From the NCBI GenBank assembly GCA_910578145.1, contig CAJTPJ010000006.1, positions 9,116 to 73,115 on the forward strand: a stretch of DNA of 64,000 bases, written 5' to 3'. Position 1 is the stretch's first letter; every line of letters begins with the position of its first letter. The position numbers and the translations under genes were made by a program. This stretch comes from an uncultured Christensenella sp. GTDB taxonomy: Bacteria; Bacillota; Clostridia; Christensenellales; Borkfalkiaceae. Below are positions 1 to 8,323 of this stretch, piece after piece. The notes beneath the pieces are model-generated. The model searched no databases, had not been told where the DNA came from, and worked only from the letters and a program-made list of their open reading frames with translations.

Positions 1-2
1 GG

Positions 3-3000
3 TTTTGCGAAAAGTTGGAAAACAAGGGCAAGTTTACGCTTTTGCCCAACGCCACCCCTATATCCGACGCAACTTATTTCGGTGACAGCAAAGCCGTTAG
101 AAGTATGGGCGAGCTTATAGAAATAGAGATGAAAAGCGGCAAATTGCGCTGTCTTTCTTCCATTGAAACGCTTACAGAGGTTGCGGGCACGCTTATAAGA
201 AAAACCCGTCAGGCGGAAGAAGAGGCGGGCGCAAACACGCTGTACCTTGCGCTGGGTTTTTTGCGTTGGCGCGGGGAAGAGGGCGAGGACAAGTACGCGC
301 CCATATCGCTTTTGCCCGTCAATCTGAAAAGAATGAAGTCGCAGGGCGTGTTGCTTGAAGCAGGCGAAGGTTACGAAGTTAACACTACGCTTTTAGAGCT
401 TTTAAAGCAGGATTTCGGTATAGACGTGCGCGGCGTAGAGGGCAAGGGACTTTCGCCAAAGGAAATTATAGCGGTATTCCGCGCCAAAACTGCAAATATG
501 AAGGGTTGGGTGGTATACGAGGACGTATACCTTGCGCAGTTTACGTTTGCTCGCTACGCAATGTGGGCGGACGTTAGAAACAATATAAACAAATTTGCCA
601 AAAACCCGCTTATTGCAAGCCTTATGGGCAACGCAAACAAACTTGCGGGCAACAAACTTTGCGGCGTGGACGAGGACGAGTGCGACCCTTGCGAAATTAT
701 AACGCCGCTCCCCTGCGACAGCACGCAGTACGCCGCCGTTGCGGAATCCGCCAAGGGCACCACTTTCGTTTTGCACGGCCCTCCCGGCACGGGCAAAAGC
801 CAAACGATTACCAATATCATAGCCAACGCTTTGGATAAGGGCAAACGCGTTTTATTCGTCGCCGAAAAACAGGCGGCTTTGCAGGTTGTTAAAAAGCGGC
901 TTTCAGACGTCGGCATAGGCGAGTTTTGTTTGGAATTACATTCGGGCAAGTCTGCGGACAAGTCGGAAATTATAAGAAATATAGAAACCACGCTTTCGCT
1001 CACCGCCGAAAACGACGGGGAAGAGTTTGTAAATGCTGGCGCGAGAATACGCGAAACGCGCGAGGCGCTGCACGCGCCCCTTGCGGCTTTGCATAAAAAG
1101 CGTAGGCTGGGCGTTTCCGTTTACGAGGGGATAGTTTACTATTTGCAAAATAAGTCCGCGCCCGAGCTTTTAAATATAGAAACTACTTTTTACGATTCTT
1201 TAACCAAACAAAAGTTGGAGGATTACGAAAATATGCTTATTACCGCTCAAGCGGCGGCAAAGGAGTGCGGCGGGGTGTACCGTTCGCCGTTTTCCGAAGT
1301 AAATCTTACCGAATGCGGCGAAGTTACCCGTTCCTCGGTATTGTGCGCCGCGGAAGTGGTGCTGGCAGAGCTTAAACACCTTAAAAATTACCTTGGATTG
1401 TTTTTGGAAACGTTTAACCAAAAAATTTCAAGGTTTACCTATAAAAAGCTGGAAAACCTTATTTCCGTTGCGGAAATTCTTAAAAACGGCTCTCTTAAAG
1501 CCTTTTTCGAGTGCGACGAGGACGAGCTGTACGCGTTTTACAACGCAAATTTAAGGTACGACAGCGAAGTTAAGCATTGGCTTAAACACTTTAAAGTGTT
1601 GCCTGATATTTCAAGGTTTGCCGACGAAATAGAGGGAGAAATAGATAATTGGGGCGAAAATTACCGCTCGTCAAGATTGTTGTTGCAGGTAATCAAGCGC
1701 ATTAACCGTTGCGCTTCTTCGCCCGTGCCCGAAAAGGACGAACTCGAGTGGATTAAGCGCGCGTACGAAATTGAAAAGGCGCGCGAACGCATTTTAAACA
1801 ACACGTCGTTAAGTTCTGCGTTCGTCGGCTTCGGCGGCATAAACGACAGAAAGCGCGACGAATTTTTGCGCCCTTTGTACGAGTTGCATAAACTGTGCGC
1901 AAAAACTTTTATGGATTATAACGCCGACGCGTTTAACAGCATTTGCGTTTCTTCGGCAGGCGGTACGTTAAAACCGCTTATAAACGGGCTTATCGCCGCC
2001 GCAAACGCGTTTGTTAAAAGCGCGGACTATTACCTTAAATCGGTTAAAGCCGACAAATCGGCGTACGAGGACGAGGATATTTTCGATTGCTACACCGCAA
2101 AGTGTACCGCGCTTATCGACAATATAGATATGTTGCCGGGCTGGTGCGTTTATAAAGCCACCGCCAAAAAACTTAACGATTGCGGGCTTTCGTTTATGAC
2201 GGACGCGATGGAAAGCGGAAAAATTTCCGGCAAACAAATACTTTCGTCGTTCCGCAAAAACGTTTACCGCAACTTTATTCAAACCAATATCCCCGCCGAC
2301 GAAAGCCTTTCGGCGTTTTCCGCAAGCATTTTAGATGAAAACGCGGCAAATTATTCAAGGCTTTTGGAAGAGTTTACTACGCTCACCCGCGAAAAATTGC
2401 GCGGCGATTTAATTTCGCGTTTGCCCGCGAAGGAAACCGAAGGACCGCTGGCGCTGGAAGTTATGTCTTTCCAACGGCAAATTAAGGGCAATATGCGTTC
2501 GCTTAACTTGCGCACGCTGTTTGCTGAAATACCCGAGTTGATGAAAGTGGTTGCGCCGTGTATGCTTATGAGCCCGGGTACCGTTTCTCAATACCTGCCT
2601 GCGGAAAGCGATTTGTTTGACATAGTAATTTTCGACGAGGCTTCGCAAATACCCACATGCGAGGCGGTGCCCTCGCTTGCAAGGGCAAAGAGCGCTATTA
2701 TCGTAGGCGACCCCAAGCAGATGCCGCCCACGTCGTTCTTTATGGGCACGGGGCAGGACGACGACCACCCCGAAGCTGAGGATTTGGAAAGCGTGCTTGA
2801 AGACTGTTTGGCTTTGGGCATTCCCGAAAAGCATTTAATTTGGCACTACCGTTCTAAGCACGAAAGCCTTATAGCGTTTTCCAATATTATGTACTACTCG
2901 TCCAAACTTTGCACTTTCCCCTCGCCCGACGCGTTGGACAGCAAGGTTACCTTGAAATATATTGAAAACGGCGTTTACGAGCGCGGTTCGTCCAAGTGCA

Positions 3001-4394
3001 ACAGGGAAGAGGCGGAAGCGTTGGTTAACGAAGTAGTGCGCAGGCTCAAAGACGAAAAATTGCGTCGTTCGAGTATAGGCGTTGTAACTTTTTCTACGCC
3101 GCAACAGGTGTACGTTGAAAAACTTTTAAACAAAGCAATTATCAAAAACGGGCTTGAGGACGCGGCTTACGACGTGGAAGAGCCGATTTTCGTAAAAAAC
3201 CTTGAAAACGTGCAGGGTGACGAGCGCGACGTTATTTTGTTTTCCGTTTGCTACGGACCTGATAAAATGGGCAAAATTTCGTTGAATTTCGGACCTTTAA
3301 ATCAATTCGGCGGGTGGCGCAGGCTTAACGTTGCCGTTTCGCGCGCAAGGGAAGAGATGATTGTTTACTCGTCTATGCGCTATTCTATGATAGACCTTTC
3401 GCGCACCACTTCGCGCGGGGTTGCCGGACTTAAAGCCTTTCTTGAATTTGCCGAAAAGGGCAGGACTAACATATCCGTCAAGAGCGACGACATTATAATA
3501 AACCGTCAGGGCATAGGCAAGTTTATCGCGGAAGAGCTGTCAAACTACGGCTACGATTGCCGTTGCGACGTAGGCGTTTCGGATTTCAAAATAGATGTAG
3601 GCGTAATAGACCCCAAAAACCGCCACAACTTCATTTTAGGCGTGCTTTGCGACGGAACTACGCAATTTTCTGTAAAAGACCGCTCGGTTATGCAGGTGCA
3701 AACGTTAAAGCGCAATAATTGGAACGTTTACCGTTTATACGCAATAAACTTCTTTAACAATCCCAAGCGAGAAATTAAAAAGATTAAAGACTATCTCGAC
3801 AGGCTTACGGACGGCGGTAAAATAACTTCCGCCAACTTTAAAAAGCCGTACCGCGCTGCGAAATTGGATGTTAAGGAAACCGACCCGTCCTATATTTTAA
3901 GCGGCGAAAACGACGCGGAGGTTATGCGCGTTATAAAAGCGGTAGTTGCCGCGGAAGAGCCTATTTCAGTACAGTTTTTAATGCGTAGAACGCTTTCGGC
4001 GTTCGGCATATCAAAGTGCGGAATTAAATTGGAAAGTAAGTTGCGCTCGCTTATAGATAAGTGCGGCTTTGCCTGCGGCGAAATGCTGGGCACGGTGTAC
4101 TATTTCAAAACGGACAAATATTCGTCTTTTGACCGTTATCGCGTGGAGGAGGGAACTTCGCTACGCTCAACCGATACCGACTATACTCCTTACGACGTAA
4201 TTTCGCTTATAAAGGGAATACTTTTAAGCAAGGTAAGCGTGTATGCCGACGAGCTTATACCCGCGGTGTTGAAAGAGCTTAAAGTGCCGCGCTCGTCCGA
4301 TAAACTTACGTCTTTCGTGCTTGGTTGCATTGACGAGGGGGTTAAGCGCGGGTTGTTTATCCGCAGTATATCAGACAAAATTTCATTGGCGTAA
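3..4394 (+). CDS. Large SF1 (Upf1-like) helicase with C-terminal nuclease-like and DUF3320 domains; 5' partial
   Basis: The frame is open to the first base, so the true start lies upstream; the TTG at 15 is only an internal codon. About 1460 residues are visible. Numbered from that TTG, a DUF4011-like N-terminal part is followed by a Walker A motif (GPPGTGKS, about 255-262), a Walker B DEAS box (about 873-876), helicase motif V (QGDERDVILFS) and motif VI (VAVSRARE). Next comes a segment matching the MTES_1575/Vsr-like nuclease fold (SDFKIDVGV ... ILGVLCDG), then a winged-helix-like DUF3320 C-terminus. Proteins of this build are ATP-dependent nucleic-acid motor proteins, often in accessory or defence loci; the role here is not shown. 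The acidic residue usual just before CDG is Leu, so nuclease activity is doubtful. It ends 9 bp before a terminator arm that is now split by an inserted cassette. Confidence 0.9.
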   Translation, partial: FCEKLENKGKFTLLPNATPISDATYFGDSKAVRSMGELIEIEMKSGKLRCLSSIETLTEVAGTLIRKTRQAEEEAGANTLYLALGFLRWRGEEGEDKYAPISLLPVNLKRMKSQGVLLEAGEGYEVNTTLLELLKQDFGIDVRGVEGKGLSPKEIIAVFRAKTANMKGWVVYEDVYLAQFTFARYAMWADVRNNINKFAKNPLIASLMGNANKLAGNKLCGVDEDECDPCEIITPLPCDSTQYAAVAESAKGTTFVLHGPPGTGKSQTITNIIANALDKGKRVLFVAEKQAALQVVKKRLSDVGIGEFCLELHSGKSADKSEIIRNIETTLSLTAENDGEEFVNAGARIRETREALHAPLAALHKKRRLGVSVYEGIVYYLQNKSAPELLNIETTFYDSLTKQKLEDYENMLITAQAAAKECGGVYRSPFSEVNLTECGEVTRSSVLCAAEVVLAELKHLKNYLGLFLETFNQKISRFTYKKLENLISVAEILKNGSLKAFFECDEDELYAFYNANLRYDSEVKHWLKHFKVLPDISRFADEIEGEIDNWGENYRSSRLLLQVIKRINRCASSPVPEKDELEWIKRAYEIEKARERILNNTSLSSAFVGFGGINDRKRDEFLRPLYELHKLCAKTFMDYNADAFNSICVSSAGGTLKPLINGLIAAANAFVKSADYYLKSVKADKSAYEDEDIFDCYTAKCTALIDNIDMLPGWCVYKATAKKLNDCGLSFMTDAMESGKISGKQILSSFRKNVYRNFIQTNIPADESLSAFSASILDENAANYSRLLEEFTTLTREKLRGDLISRLPAKETEGPLALEVMSFQRQIKGNMRSLNLRTLFAEIPELMKVVAPCMLMSPGTVSQYLPAESDLFDIVIFDEASQIPTCEAVPSLARAKSAIIVGDPKQMPPTSFFMGTGQDDDHPEAEDLESVLEDCLALGIPEKHLIWHYRSKHESLIAFSNIMYYSSKLCTFPSPDALDSKVTLKYIENGVYERGSSKCNREEAEALVNEVVRRLKDEKLRRSSIGVVTFSTPQQVYVEKLLNKAIIKNGLEDAAYDVEEPIFVKNLENVQGDERDVILFSVCYGPDKMGKISLNFGPLNQFGGWRRLNVAVSRAREEMIVYSSMRYSMIDLSRTTSRGVAGLKAFLEFAEKGRTNISVKSDDIIINRQGIGKFIAEELSNYGYDCRCDVGVSDFKIDVGVIDPKNRHNFILGVLCDGTTQFSVKDRSVMQVQTLKRNNWNVYRLYAINFFNNPKREIKKIKDYLDRLTDGGKITSANFKKPYRAAKLDVKETDPSYILSGENDAEVMRVIKAVVAAEEPISVQFLMRRTLSAFGISKCGIKLESKLRSLIDKCGFACGEMLGTVYYFKTDKYSSFDRYRVEEGTSLRSTDTDYTPYDVISLIKGILLSKVSVYADELIPAVLKELKVPRSSDKLTSFVLGCIDEGVKRGLFIRSISDKISLA

Positions 4395-4403
4395 AATTAA
4401 GTA

Positions 4404-4418
4404 AAAAGCCCTTCCCGA
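4404..4418. terminator. Left arm of a host terminator split by a cassette
   Basis: AAAAGCCCTTCCCGA lies 9 bp after the helicase stop. It is complementary (14 of 15 bases) to 5144-5158, which lies 8 bp beyond the dapB stop on the other side. Together they would form one bidirectional intrinsic terminator between the two convergent genes; 725 bp now separate the arms. Confidence 0.75.
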
Positions 4419-4442
4419 AAGCGTACTTCCCGTAGGGAATAT

Positions 4443-4476
4443 AAAAAGCGAAGAATTTTTAAATTCTTCGCTTTTT
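4443..4476. terminator. Bidirectional intrinsic terminator inside cassette 1
   Basis: A 15-bp stem, AAAAGCGAAGAATTT paired with AAATTCTTCGCTTTT, with A and T tracts on both sides. It lies just downstream of the cassette lipoprotein gene (minus strand) and can also stop transcription from the helicase. Confidence 0.85.
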
Positions 4477-4498
4477 ATAATTGATGATAAATTGTAAT

Positions 4499-4984
4499 TT
4501 ATTTGTTGCTATCGATATGTGGCTCGTCAAATAATATTTTCAAGTCTATGTCTTTGCAATCGTATCCGACAATCTTCAATCGGTTTAATCCGCTTGTTAA
4601 AGAAACGGTTTTTGTCGCCGTTTGCTCATTGGAATCGTTTTGCGAGCATTCTATTAAAACGGTTACGTTATTATTGCAATCGATATATACGATTTTCGCG
4701 CTACCGCTTGAAATACTCAAATCAAGTTGTATTTCTATCTCTGCACTTTTTTCGAGAGTTTTATTCCATAGAGTTTGCCGTCCGTTGAATTTTGAAACCG
4801 TAAGAGTGTATCCGCCGTCTATGTGGTTAGAAAACGAATTGTCTTTTGCATAACAATCTTCGATTTGCGCAATTTTTTCGGCATCATTATATTCTTGTTT
4901 TGCAAATTCATTTCCGCATCCCGTCAATCCTATTGTTACGCACACAATTAAGCAAATCAAAACGATTATGATATTTTTTTTCAT
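4499..4984 (-). CDS. Small predicted lipoprotein, unknown function
   Basis: 161 residues. The N-terminus is a lipoprotein signal: MKKN, a hydrophobic stretch, then the lipobox LTGC with the lipidated Cys at about residue 22. The mature part has no enzyme motif that I recognise. Its middle and end read as beta-rich (alternating hydrophobic residues such as AEIEIQLDLSI), compatible with a small beta-sandwich. A GGAG ribosome site precedes the ATG. It is the only gene of cassette 1 and is visibly AT-richer than the flanking host genes, which fits horizontal acquisition. A TATAAT on the minus strand (about 5022-5030) can drive it. Confidence 0.75.
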   Translation of the reverse strand: MKKNIIIVLICLIVCVTIGLTGCGNEFAKQEYNDAEKIAQIEDCYAKDNSFSNHIDGGYTLTVSKFNGRQTLWNKTLEKSAEIEIQLDLSISSGSAKIVYIDCNNNVTVLIECSQNDSNEQTATKTVSLTSGLNRLKIVGYDCKDIDLKILFDEPHIDSNK

Positions 4985-5143
4985 TTTATCTACTCTCCGC
5001 TAAATTACTGCTTATCACTCTATTATTATACAACGACAAAATCAAAAGATAAAGTAAAAACGCACTCACCTTTCTTGCAAGGTATAGTGCGCTATACTTA
5101 CATTCTGTTCCTGTGGTAAAATTCCCTATGGGAACTACGGTAA

Positions 5144-5158
5144 TCGGGGAGGGCTTTT
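5144..5158. terminator. Right arm of the split helicase/dapB terminator
   Basis: TCGGGGAGGGCTTTT, complementary to 4404-4418. It starts 8 bp beyond the dapB stop on the minus strand. Confidence 0.75.
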
Positions 5159-5166
5159 CTATAAAG

Positions 5167-5919
5167 TTAAATATCTTTTAAAAGGTCGTCCATATCGTAC
5201 TTGCCCGCGGGTTTGCCGCAAAGCCATTTTGCCGCGCGTATTGCGCCGGCAGCAAAAACGCTTTTCGAGCGCGCCGAGTGGGAAAGGGTGATAATTTCGT
5301 CCTCTCCCGCAAACGAAACTTCGTGCTCGCCCACGATAGTTCCGCCGCGCACGGCGTGTACGCCTATCTCGTTTCCACGTTTGCCGCAAATGCCGGACCT
5401 GCCGTTTACGTACGGTTTCTCATTGCCGAACGCCGAGTTTGCGCTTTCGGCAAGCATAAGCGCGGTGCCGGACGGCGCGTCAACCTTGCGGTTGTGGTGC
5501 CGTTCTATAATTTCTATATCAAAATTTTCGCCAAGAGTTTCCGCCGCCTTTTTTACTAGTTTTGTCAAAAGGTTTATGCCCAGCGAAAAGTTGCCCGTTT
5601 TGAAAACGGCAACGCTTTTTGCGGCGTTTTCAATTTCCTTTAAATCGTCTTCGCTATAACCCGTTGCTGCAAGTACCACGGGCACGTTGTGCGCCTTTGC
5701 GTAGCTAAGCTCGCTTTTTAAAACGGCGGGGGAGGAGAAGTCTATAATAACGTCGGGCGTTTCTTTAACGTCGTTAAACGAAGCATATACGGGGGGCAAT
5801 CCGTCTTTTGCGTGCAAATCCACGCCGCAAACCGCCTGCATTTCCCCGTCGTCTTGCAACAACCTGCAAAGCGTGTTGCCCATTTTTCCGTTTATTCCAA
5901 GAATAAGCGCCTTTTTCAT
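5167..5919 (-). CDS. dapB: 4-hydroxy-tetrahydrodipicolinate reductase
   Basis: DapB reduces the product of DapA to tetrahydrodipicolinate with NAD(P)H, a cytoplasmic step of the lysine and diaminopimelate pathway; the pathway also feeds spore dipicolinate in sporulating Firmicutes. 250 residues, normal length. The nucleotide-binding GxxGxxG is G8-G11-G14 (GINGKMG). The signature ERHHNRKVDAPSGTA lies at 139-153, with His141/His142, Lys145 and the DAPSGT loop all present. The ATG overlaps the dapA stop by 4 bp (ATGA), so the two are translationally coupled. Last gene of the asd-dapA-dapB operon. Confidence 0.97.
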   Translation of the reverse strand: MKKALILGINGKMGNTLCRLLQDDGEMQAVCGVDLHAKDGLPPVYASFNDVKETPDVIIDFSSPAVLKSELSYAKAHNVPVVLAATGYSEDDLKEIENAAKSVAVFKTGNFSLGINLLTKLVKKAAETLGENFDIEIIERHHNRKVDAPSGTALMLAESANSAFGNEKPYVNGRSGICGKRGNEIGVHAVRGGTIVGEHEVSFAGEDEIITLSHSARSKSVFAAGAIRAAKWLCGKPAGKYDMDDLLKDI

Positions 5920-6803
5920 ATGCCTTTTAACCCCGCTTTTTCAATTTCCCTTTGCAATATCTCCTTGTTACGGGGTTCAAGCTCGGTCAACGGCGAACGC
6001 GGCACGCCCGCGTTGAAACCCAACATATTGTACGCGGCTTTTACGGGTATGGGGTTTACTTCAAGAAAGCACGCGTCCTCTAAGGGAAGCAGGAAATCCT
6101 GAACTTCGTTGGCTTCGTCAAGCCTGTTTTCCTTTACGAGGTTATACATTTTTTTAACCAACGCCGGCGCTATGTTTGAAGTAACCGAAATAAGCCCCGC
6201 GCCGCCTACGGCAAGCATAGGCAGGTTAAGAAAATCCTCGCCCGAGTACAAATCCATTTTGCCGCGAATCCTGCGCATGGTTTCGCACACCTGCGCCATA
6301 TTTCCGCTTGCTTCTTTTATTCCCGCCATATTGGGGATATCCGCAAGTTTTTCCGCAGTTTCGGGCAAGATATTAACCGCCGTGCGCGAGGGCACGTTAT
6401 ACGCTATTACGGGAATTTTTATTGCAGAGCATATAGCTTTATAGTACTCCAGCAAGCCTTTTTGCGTGCACTTGTTGTAGTAGGGCGTAACCGCCAAAAC
6501 GCCGTCCGCGCCCAGCTTTTCCGCGCGTACGGAAGCCGCAACGGCTTTTGCGGTGTCGTTACTGCCCGTGCCTATAATAATTTTAATGCGTCCCGCCGAT
6601 TTTTTTACGGCGTATTTTATAACTTCTGTCTTTTCGTCTTCGGTCATTGTGGCGGGTTCGCCCGTAGTTCCCAAAACCACCAACGCGTCCGCGCCCTGGT
6701 CTATCTGAAACTCAATCATTTTGCCGAATTCTTCAAAGTTCACCCCGTCTGCGGTGAACGGCGTTATCATAGCAGTTAAAATACCGTTGCAAAAGTTTAT
6801 CAT
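5916..6803 (-). CDS. dapA: 4-hydroxy-tetrahydrodipicolinate synthase
   Basis: DapA condenses pyruvate with aspartate semialdehyde through a Schiff base. 295 residues with the usual TIM-barrel landmarks: GTTGE at 45-49, the catalytic Tyr135 in AYNVPSR, and the Schiff-base Lys163 in GIKEASGN. It lies 48 bp downstream of asd and overlaps dapB by 4 bp. Transcribed with asd under the lysine riboswitch, so lysine should switch all three genes off. Confidence 0.97.
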   Translation of the reverse strand: MINFCNGILTAMITPFTADGVNFEEFGKMIEFQIDQGADALVVLGTTGEPATMTEDEKTEVIKYAVKKSAGRIKIIIGTGSNDTAKAVAASVRAEKLGADGVLAVTPYYNKCTQKGLLEYYKAICSAIKIPVIAYNVPSRTAVNILPETAEKLADIPNMAGIKEASGNMAQVCETMRRIRGKMDLYSGEDFLNLPMLAVGGAGLISVTSNIAPALVKKMYNLVKENRLDEANEVQDFLLPLEDACFLEVNPIPVKAAYNMLGFNAGVPRSPLTELEPRNKEILQREIEKAGLKGI

Positions 6804-6851
6804 ATTTTTCCTCTTAATTATATTAAGCTATTAATTGATTTTACGTGCCTT

Positions 6852-7928
6852 TTAGCCGAAATATCCCTTTACTGCAAGCAGTTCGGCAAGCAAAACCGCG
6901 CCGCCCGCCGCACCGCGCAACGTATTGTGCGAAAAACCTATAAACTTATAGTCGTAAACGTTGTCTTCGCGCAGGCGTCCCGCGCAAACCGCCATACCGC
7001 GTTCCAAATTTCTGTCCAACGCGGGTTGCGGTCTGTTTTCTTCTGAAAAATAATGAATAAATTGTTTGGGGGCGGAGGGGAGATTGAGCTTTTGCGGTTC
7101 GCCCGAAAATTCTTCCCACGCCCTTAAAATAGTTTCTTTATCGGGTTTTTTTCTAAATTTTACAAAGCACGCCGCGGTGTGCCCGTCGGAAACGGGTACC
7201 CTGAGGCACTGCGCCGTAATTTTGGGCGTTTGCGCGGGAATAATTTTCCCGTCGGTAACTTTGCCCCAAATTTTAAGCGGCTCTTTTTCGCTTTTTTCCT
7301 CTTCGCCGCCTATAAACGGAATTACGTTGTCGCAAATTTCGGGCATAGTTTCAAAAGTTTTGCCCGCGCCGGAAATAGCTTGATAGGTGCAAACCGCGGC
7401 GCTTTCAATGCCAAACTCTTTCAAAGGGTGCAAAAGGGGCACGTACGATTGCAGCGAGCAGTTGCTTTTTACGGCAATAAAGCCGCGCTTGGTGCCAAGC
7501 CGTTTTCTCTGGGCTTCGATAACCGAAAGATGTCCTGCGTTGATTTCGGGGATAATCATAGGCACGTCGTCGGTAAAACGGTGCGCCGAATTGTTTGAAA
7601 CCACGGGGCATTCAGCCTGTGCGTACGCATATTCCAAAGCCTTGATATCGTCCTTTTTCATATTTACCGCGCAAAAGCAAAAGTCTACCGATTGCGCTAT
7701 TTTTTTTAAATCCGCCGTCGCGTCCAAAACGGTTATATTTTTAAACTTTTCGGGCATTGGTGCGGACATATGCCACGCTTTCACGGCTTTTTCGTAAGTT
7801 TTTCCCGCCGAGTTAGCCGAAGCGGCAAGCACTTTTACTTCAAACCAAGGGTGGTTTTCCAAAAGCAATAAAAAGCGCTGCCCCACCATACCCGTAGCAC
7901 CTATTACGCCAACGTTGAACTTCTTCAT
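6852..7928 (-). CDS. asd: Aspartate-semialdehyde dehydrogenase
   Basis: Asd makes aspartate semialdehyde from aspartyl phosphate with NADPH, the branch point to lysine and threonine/methionine. I chose the ATG at 7928 (MKKFNVGVIG) because a perfect AAGGAG lies about 7 bp upstream; an in-frame start 21 bp earlier lies within the leader. 358 residues. GATGMVG at 10-16 binds NADP, Cys157 in KSNCSLQ is the acyl-enzyme nucleophile, and His250 in VSDGHTA is the expected base. The sequence resembles the longer archaeal/fungal-like Asd branch rather than the E. coli type. First gene after the lysine riboswitch. Confidence 0.95.
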   Translation of the reverse strand: MKKFNVGVIGATGMVGQRFLLLLENHPWFEVKVLAASANSAGKTYEKAVKAWHMSAPMPEKFKNITVLDATADLKKIAQSVDFCFCAVNMKKDDIKALEYAYAQAECPVVSNNSAHRFTDDVPMIIPEINAGHLSVIEAQRKRLGTKRGFIAVKSNCSLQSYVPLLHPLKEFGIESAAVCTYQAISGAGKTFETMPEICDNVIPFIGGEEEKSEKEPLKIWGKVTDGKIIPAQTPKITAQCLRVPVSDGHTAACFVKFRKKPDKETILRAWEEFSGEPQKLNLPSAPKQFIHYFSEENRPQPALDRNLERGMAVCAGRLREDNVYDYKFIGFSHNTLRGAAGGAVLLAELLAVKGYFG

Positions 7929-7940
7929 AATAATCTCCTT

Positions 7941-7970
7941 AAAAAACAAAAGACAGTGCGCCGCACTGCC
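7941..7970 (-). terminator. Riboswitch-controlled terminator upstream of asd
   Basis: On the minus strand GGCAGTGCG-GCGCACTGTC folds back on itself and is followed by TTTTGTTTTTT. It lies between the lysine aptamer and the asd ribosome site and is the expected expression platform: lysine bound, terminator forms. Confidence 0.85.
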
Positions 7971-7984
7971 AAAATACCAGCAAT

Positions 7985-8165
7985 TAGCGCAACACGAAAA
8001 GTGACAGTCGCAAAGGTATTAACCCGTGCGCCCGACGCCGCCCAAAGGAAAACCGCGCCTCGGCGGAGGCGCCCTTTCGCTGCGGCGTAAGCGGAAATCC
8101 CTTTAAATTTCCTGCGCCGCGGGTACTTTTGCCCGTCCGCTCCTCTAATATGCGAAAACATAATA
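7985..8165 (-). promoter_or_regulatory. Lysine riboswitch (L box) aptamer
   Basis: The minus strand shows the conserved L-box core elements in order: AGAGGAGCGGACG (AGAGG at 8142-8146), AAAAGTACCCG, GCGAAAGGGCGCC, TCCGCCGAGGCG, and the 3' CTGTCAC (8001-8007), separated by long GC-rich helices. It is followed by an intrinsic terminator and then asd-dapA-dapB, the standard target genes. Lysine binding is family knowledge; the match here is from motif order and context. Confidence 0.92.
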
Positions 8166-8260
8166 TCACACCCCGCCGCGAAAGTAAAGAAAAAACGCGC
8201 TTAAAGCATAAATTTTAAAAATAAGTAAGCGTGAAATTTCCGCTTTGCCTTTAAAACTAA

Positions 8261-8289
8261 TTGACAAGCCAATTATATTATTGTAAAAT
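8261..8289 (+). promoter_or_regulatory. Sigma-A-type promoter for the 795-residue surface protein
   Basis: TTGACA (8261-8266), 17 bp spacer, TAAAAT (8284-8289), 34 bp before the start codon at 8324. Confidence 0.8.
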
Positions 8290-8323
8290 TAAGCGGTATA
8301 ACGATATTAATGCGAGTTAGTAT

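Larger units (their letters stand above)
4419..5143 (-). mobile_element. Terminator-nested cassette 1 (lipoprotein gene)
   Basis: This AT-rich block sits between the two arms of the helicase/dapB terminator. Its ends are imperfect inverted repeats of about 21 bp built on a TTCCC-TA-GGGAA palindrome: 4419-4440 and 5121-5141 (18 of 21 match over the best stretch). It carries one gene (lipoprotein, minus strand), an internal hairpin terminator and a promoter-bearing segment (4999-5030) that matches cassette 2 (32552-32583) at 27 of 32 positions. No transposase is present, so it would be non-autonomous. The insertion model is an inference from the nested repeats. Confidence 0.65.
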
